Source: Hominisplanchenecus_A murintestinalis (GTDB lineage: Bacteria > Bacillota > Clostridia > Lachnospirales > Lachnospiraceae). Taken from it: a DNA stretch of 64,000 bases. The stretch covers positions 1 to 64,000 of the forward strand of contig NZ_CALPCM010000004.1 of NCBI RefSeq assembly GCF_943193015.1. The letters are read 5' to 3'. Every line of letters starts with the position of its first letter. Position 1 is the stretch's first letter. The translations under genes were made by a program, and so were the position numbers. Below the pieces are notes generated by a model, which was not told the origin of the DNA, made no database searches, and was given only the letters and a program-made list of their open reading frames with translations. Positions 60,050 through 64,000 of the stretch are shown piece after piece.

Positions 60050-61303
60050 TCACGAAATATAAAAACGAACTTCATAACAAGCCCCGCCATTCGGAAGATT
60101 GAATGCACGGATAATTCCGTTCTGCATTTCTATAATTGCTTTTGAAAGGGAAAGACCTATCCCGATTCCAGTATTTTTTGTGTTTTCACCACGATAGAAC
60201 CGCTCAAACAGATGGGGTAAATCCTCTCTTGCAAATCCCTCCCCCTCGTCCCATATCCGTATCTGCACATAAAGCGGATTCTTTTCATAGGAACAATGGA
60301 CAGCAGTGCCTGTTCCTGTTGCTTCCATACAGTTTTTCATCAAATTCATGACCGCTTCCATCGTCCAGTTTAAATCCACATTGATATTCATCTCATCCAT
60401 TTCTGGAATATCAATCAGAACGCCCTTCTGCATGAACAATTCATATAAATTGTCCGATGCCAGAGAAAGGATTGTAAAAACATCTGTCGGTTTCCTGTCA
60501 AATGCAAGCGTTCCCGCATCAATGCGGGACAATAGCAATAACGCCTCTTCTAAATGCATGAGCCTGTTTATCTGCCGTTCTATATCCTTGATATTGGCGT
60601 GCATTTTACACGCCATAGAGGTATGCCCTTGTGGCGTTTCTGCGGTACGAATATCGCCCAAATGTTCTTTCGCCATCTGGACAGTTAAGGAAATAGACGT
60701 AATCGGCGTTTTAAGCTGATGGGCAATATTAGAAAGATTTTCTGCAAAATTGTTTCGTGCTGTTAAGGCTTCTTCCTTTGTCTGGTAAAGTTCCGTTACC
60801 GTTTTATATATTTCATCTTGCAGTTTTGAAAACTCATCATCTGAAGATTCAAAAACCAATCCTTGAACGCCTGTATTTATTTTTTCCAAATATTCCGTCA
60901 ATGCTTGGATGCGGGCGTCCGATTTCCTATGCCAATACCAGAAAGAGAAAAGGAACAGTATGCCGCCTGCCAAAAAACCGAAAACGGCAATCCAAAGGAC
61001 TGTCGTGCCCGTAATCCCTAAATTCGCTGGATAATAACCAAAGTTTGATATTACATGATTATCAAACTTGTTTGATAATATATTTTCGCCTGTCATATGA
61101 AAATCCTGTGTTTTCAATAATTCCAAAACAGCCTGTCGGGAATCTGGATTATTTTCAATCATGCTGTCACAAAATCCTCCCAATATATGAAAACACACAT
61201 GGCGATAGTAAAGAGTAAGAAGGTATGTAGTCATTGCCGCTACAATCAGACTGATTGACAACACGAACAGAACCGTTATTTTTATATTTGATTTTTTGCT
61301 CAT
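60050..61303 (-). CDS. Sensor histidine kinase carrying an in-frame palindromic repeat insertion
   Basis: 417-residue kinase. Two membrane helices lie at about residues 7-30 and 103-125, with an 75-residue extracellular sensor between. The HAMP-like linker and H-box NLSNIAHQLKTPITSI follow. N-box is MNLMKNCMEATGTG, and G boxes are IWDEGEGFAREDLPH and GIGIGLSLSKAI. Residues about 221-236 (AETPQGHTSMACKMHA) are encoded by a copy of the palindromic repeat found downstream, inserted before the helix NIKDIERQINRLMHLEEALL. It overlaps the regulator gene by 4 bases. The kinase may still work, since the insert is in frame. Confidence 0.88.
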   Translation of the reverse strand: MSKKSNIKITVLFVLSISLIVAAMTTYLLTLYYRHVCFHILGGFCDSMIENNPDSRQAVLELLKTQDFHMTGENILSNKFDNHVISNFGYYPANLGITGTTVLWIAVFGFLAGGILFLFSFWYWHRKSDARIQALTEYLEKINTGVQGLVFESSDDEFSKLQDEIYKTVTELYQTKEEALTARNNFAENLSNIAHQLKTPITSISLTVQMAKEHLGDIRTAETPQGHTSMACKMHANIKDIERQINRLMHLEEALLLLSRIDAGTLAFDRKPTDVFTILSLASDNLYELFMQKGVLIDIPEMDEMNINVDLNWTMEAVMNLMKNCMEATGTGTAVHCSYEKNPLYVQIRIWDEGEGFAREDLPHLFERFYRGENTKNTGIGIGLSLSKAIIEMQNGIIRAFNLPNGGACYEVRFYIS

Positions 61304-61971
61304 ACCTCATCCTCCATACGGTAGCCAAAGCTCCGTATTGTTTTTAAACAGGGCGGATGATGGAGTTTTTCCCTAAGCCGTTTCATTGTTACGGTCAACG
61401 TATTGTCATTGACATAATTCCCATTATTGTCCCAGATTTGAGTCAGCAGCCGTTCTCTTGTGACGGTTTTCCCCTTATTTTCCATTAAAAGCTGCAAAAG
61501 CTGGTATTCTGCTTGGCTGACGGTAATTTCTTTTTCGCCACAAAATACTGCCGTTTTGTTTTTGTCAATCGAAATAGAACCGCAGGAAAGATACTGGCTC
61601 TGCACATTTCCTGCCCTGCGCAGCAATGCGTGGATGCGGGAATACAGAATTTCCAGTTCAAAAGGTTTTGTTACATAATCATCTGCCCCATATTCAAAAC
61701 CAGAAATAATATCACAAGTGTCATCTCGGACAGTCAGAAAAATGACTGGGAGTTCTTTCCATCTTGAGCGTATCCATCTGCAAAAGCTGTTTCCCTCGCC
61801 GTCTGGCATATTCCAGTCAATCAGCGCAATGCTTGGAATATGGTGTTCCAATGCTTTCTTTCCACTTTCCAATGTTCCAAATATAGAAACGGCATACCCT
61901 TTCTGGCTCAAATATTCTTTTACAGCCATCGCAATACATTCATCATCTTCAATATAATAGATTTCTATCAT
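61300..61971 (-). CDS. OmpR-family response regulator
   Basis: 223-residue regulator. The receiver domain has IEDDE, the phospho-acceptor Asp in ALIDWNMPDG, and Lys in DDYVTKPFE. The C-terminal winged helix (ITVSQAEYQLLQLLMENKGK, LLTQIWDN) binds DNA. The start is placed at ATG 61,971 (GGAG about 8 bases upstream on the minus strand) because the reading frame before it overlaps the HTH gene. Controls, by position, the ABC genes downstream. Confidence 0.9.
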   Translation of the reverse strand: MIEIYYIEDDECIAMAVKEYLSQKGYAVSIFGTLESGKKALEHHIPSIALIDWNMPDGEGNSFCRWIRSRWKELPVIFLTVRDDTCDIISGFEYGADDYVTKPFELEILYSRIHALLRRAGNVQSQYLSCGSISIDKNKTAVFCGEKEITVSQAEYQLLQLLMENKGKTVTRERLLTQIWDNNGNYVNDNTLTVTMKRLREKLHHPPCLKTIRSFGYRMEDEV

Positions 61972-61982
61972 TTTCCCATCTC

Positions 61983-62156
61983 CTAGTAATTTTTCCGGCG
62001 CATATCCGCTGGTTTTTCTGTGTACCGTGGGATAAGCCATACGCGGGTTAGGTGGATAACACCCTCAATACGGTTTGCCTTGCACAATTTCTGAACTTGC
62101 CGTTCGGATATCCCCCATAATTTTGCGGTTTCCTGCACTGTCATGTAATCGAACAT
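61983..62156 (-). CDS. Small helix-turn-helix (excisionase-type) DNA-binding protein
   Basis: 57-residue protein with a MerR/excisionase-like HTH: MTVQETAKLWGISERQVQKL, then IEGVIHLTRVWLIP, and a basic tail. GGGAGGT precedes ATG 62,156 by 7 bases. It lies 11 bases upstream of the response regulator in the same direction, so it probably leads this operon. Similar small proteins precede two-component/ABC modules in Lachnospiraceae. It is below common length cut-offs. Confidence 0.8.
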   Translation of the reverse strand: MFDYMTVQETAKLWGISERQVQKLCKANRIEGVIHLTRVWLIPRYTEKPADMRRKNY

Positions 62157-62220
62157 AAGATACCTCCCAAAATCAACTAAAAGTATTCTTTATTATAGTC
62201 GGTTAAACGAACTAAAGCAA

Positions 62221-62505
62221 GCTCTCGCTGTTCCGTTATGCCCTGAACCTGTTCATGACCTCTATAAGTCGTTCAAAGCATTCCTATGCCTGTCTGTCAA
62301 TATCGGCAAGGTAAGTGTTTAACTTGTTGCTTGTGAGAAGATTTATATATGTAACCCTGCGGTACTGCTTCAGATAATCCAGATGCCGCTGTCCCCATAT
62401 ACCTATTGGCTGTCCCTCTTCAATGGATACAGTTAAGCATGGAATTAGACAGTTACTTTGTCTTACATATTTGCCGCCTAACTTCTCAAAAATTGTCTTT
62501 GACAT
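62221..62505 (-). pseudogene. tnpV: tnpV pseudogene
   Basis: The first 73 codons are close to tnpV at 18,411 (KTIFEKLGGKYVRQ, then LIPCLTV, WGQRHLDYLKQYR, LNTYLADIDRQA). The next codon is TAG where the intact copy has CAG. Downstream bases still match (GAATGCTTTGAACG...) with a frameshift, to about 62,221. It marks a decayed Tn4451-like element beside the two-component/ABC operon. Confidence 0.88.
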
Positions 62506-62577
62506 TTTATAGTTCCGCCGTATGATTTGAATTTGCCTACAATATGAGCTGAAACTCTATCTGGGGGATGAACTGAC

Positions 62578-62980
62578 AGAATGCATACGGAACATCTGTT
62601 GGGGAAAACTCTGTTTCTGCATATAAAACAGTGCTGCATTCGGATCAGGGATCAGTATATGCATCAAAAAATTACAATGACCTGCTTGGAACATGCGGGA
62701 TCATACACTCTATGTCACGCGCCGGAACGCCGACAGACAATGCAGCAATGGAATCCATCAACGGATGGATAAAATCAGAACTGTTTACGGATTTTCATCT
62801 ACAGGGAGAAAATGTCAAAGAAGAAATGGCAGCGTATATAAAATTTTTCAACGAGGAACGGCCCGCATACTCGCTGGGGTATCTAACGCCCAAACAGTAC
62901 AGAGAAGCATATGCAGCTGTAAAATACTTATAGATTGTATGTCAAAAAATACAATTTAAGTGTCCGATTTTTGTTGAGCA
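62578..62980 (+). pseudogene. IS3-family transposase fragment and IS end
   Basis: The C-terminal part of an IS3/IS150-type orfB transposase is at 62,631-62,933: the DDE residues are in HSDQGS (Asp) and NAAMESINGWIKSE (Glu), then YIKFFNEERPAYSLGYLTP. The N-terminal half and orfA are missing. The bases from 62,934 to about 62,985 (TGTCAAAAAATACAATTTAAG and on) look like the right IS end. Inactive. Confidence 0.85.
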
Positions 62981-63300
62981 GTGCACGGGGATGCCAGGTA
63001 TGCCCGAAGCCGCCTCAGTGATTTTAAGAGCGGCGGCACGCAGGCGCAGGGGCTGCTTTTTGTACATGTGCGTATATATCCAGAGCCACCATAAGGTGAA
63101 TTCCAATCAGTAAAGCTGCAGGAGGCCACTCTGTATGGAGCGGCCTTCTTTGCCGTATACTTAAAATATGTACTTCACATGTGGGACGTGGTATAATCAG
63201 ACAAATGATTTGGCAAATAGATGGATAAAAATGCAGCTTGTACTGAATAGTAGATAAAATGTTGAAAATTGTGGCGTAATTTGAAGACCAGAAATGGGAG
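62981..63300. other. Upstream region of the last two-component system
   Basis: No gene is seen. It contains AGGCC-x-CTC..GAG-x-GGCCT arms near 63,123-63,147 with TTCTTT after, like a terminator remnant, and a TATAAT at 63,192-63,197 (GTGGTATAATCAG) without a clear -35 box. This is probably the promoter area of the regulator at 63,301. Confidence 0.5.
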
Positions 63301-63984
63301 GTGGGCAGAATACGAGATACTATTTTAGTTGTAGATGATGAGGAGGATATCGTTTCCACTCTTGCGGACTACTTTATGTACAACAACTATGACGTAATGA
63401 CGGCAACAAATGGGATGGAAGCGATTGAAAAGGCAGGAAAACAGCCGGATCTCATTTTGTTGGATATTAATATGCCCGATGTGGACGGTCTGGAGGTTTG
63501 TGCCCGGATACGGGATTTTGTCAGCTGCCCGATTCTGTTCCTGACTGCCAGAGTGGAGGACAGTGATAAGGTCAAAGGCTTCGGTATGGGCGGGGATGAT
63601 TACATTGTAAAGCCCTTTTCATTGGACGAGCTTGGTGCAAGGGTTGCCGCACACATCAGACGGGAACGCCGCAGAGGGGGGACTCCCAAGGTGCAGCTTG
63701 CCGATAAGCTGGCGATTGATTACACAGAAAGACGATTGTTCTATGACGGCGAGGAAATTCCTTTTGCAAAGAAGGAGTTTGATATTATAGAGCTTCTGTC
63801 CGGTCATCCGGGGCAGATTTTTAGCAAAGAGCGGATCTATGAACTTGTCTGGGGTTATGACAGCGAAGGAGAATCTTCCGTGGTAGCCGAACATATCCGC
63901 AGAATTCGTGCGAAACTTGCGGCCGTGGGTATAAAACCGTATGTGGAAACGGTTTGGGGAGTGGGGTACAAATGGGCAAGATAA
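63301..63984 (+). CDS. OmpR/VanR-like response regulator (start uncertain)
   Basis: 227-residue regulator. The receiver domain has VVDDEEDIVS, phospho-acceptor Asp in ILLDINMPDV, Lys in DDYIVKPFS; the winged helix is IPFAKKEFDIIELLSGHPGQ, ELVWGYD. The only standard in-frame start is GTG 63,301, which lies inside the GGGAGG ribosome site and is thus poorly placed. An ATA codon at 63,310 sits 8 bases after it, where an ATG would be expected. It overlaps the kinase gene by 13 bases. Confidence 0.86.
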   Translation: MGRIRDTILVVDDEEDIVSTLADYFMYNNYDVMTATNGMEAIEKAGKQPDLILLDINMPDVDGLEVCARIRDFVSCPILFLTARVEDSDKVKGFGMGGDDYIVKPFSLDELGARVAAHIRRERRRGGTPKVQLADKLAIDYTERRLFYDGEEIPFAKKEFDIIELLSGHPGQIFSKERIYELVWGYDSEGESSVVAEHIRRIRAKLAAVGIKPYVETVWGVGYKWAR

Positions 63985-64000
63985 AGGAATTTTTCAAAAG
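63972..64000 (+). CDS. Sensor kinase, first codons (cut by window end)
   Basis: ATG 63,972 overlaps the regulator stop. The nine codons visible (MGKIKEFFK) are the basic cytoplasmic start usual for membrane kinases. Identity is inferred from position after an OmpR-family regulator only. Confidence 0.5.

Overview
The window looks like the chromosome of a spore-forming, gut-type Firmicute, most likely a Clostridia/Lachnospiraceae relative. The evidence is strong AAGGAGG-type ribosome binding sites, cotJA/cotJB/cotJC spore-coat genes, and a Tn1549-like integrative conjugative element (ICE) of the kind common in that group. This placement is inferred from gene content only.

Region 1 (1 to about 48,973) is most of an ICE whose left end lies outside the window. 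Its transfer and accessory genes read rightward: two beta-class DNA methyltransferases around a membrane-anchored NlpC/P60 hydrolase, DUF4315 and DUF4366 proteins, topoisomerase III, an antirestriction/metallopeptidase polyprotein, a transposon-transfer-assisting protein, a giant methylase-like/SNF2 helicase, a DUF3848/DUF3849 protein, MobC and a MOBP-type relaxase. The cargo follows. It comprises an orphan ABC-transmembrane protein paired with a DUF2971 protein, a type II Thoeris anti-phage pair (TIR ThsB and two-TM macro-domain ThsA), and a two-component system controlling two ABC transporters through a shared operator found at three promoters. The control and integration module (XRE regulator, sigma-like factor, small protein, large serine recombinase) closes the element. 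Its right end sits inside cotJC.

Region 2 (18,355-29,136) is a second element nested inside the helicase gene. It is a Tn4451/Tn5397-like mobilizable element carrying tnpV, TetR, metallo-beta-lactamase-fold and GNAT proteins, a cysteine-rich KTR protein, three consecutive sigma-like genes, a RepA-like ATPase, repeats, a MobV relaxase, ParB, YdbC and a TnpX/TndX-type recombinase. A GA dinucleotide is present at both junctions. Precise excision would restore the helicase reading frame, and circularisation would give the recombinase its own stop codon.

Region 3 (49,166-55,758) is host or older accessory DNA: cotJB and cotJA, three small-molecule-binding/TfoX-like genes, a TetR repressor with an MFS efflux pump, a WYL regulator and a decayed DUF3990 cluster.

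Region 4 (56,030-64,000) is accessory DNA rich in remnants. It holds a metallo-beta-lactamase-fold gene cut by a MITE-like element, a leftward operon (HTH protein, response regulator, kinase, ABC ATPase, FtsX permease) with a palindromic repeat family that has also entered the kinase coding sequence, a dead tnpV copy, an IS3-family fragment, and the start of another two-component system cut by the window edge.

Positions 1-197 hold the end of upstream ICE DNA, and I could not assign a gene there. No rRNA, tRNA or CRISPR array was recognised.
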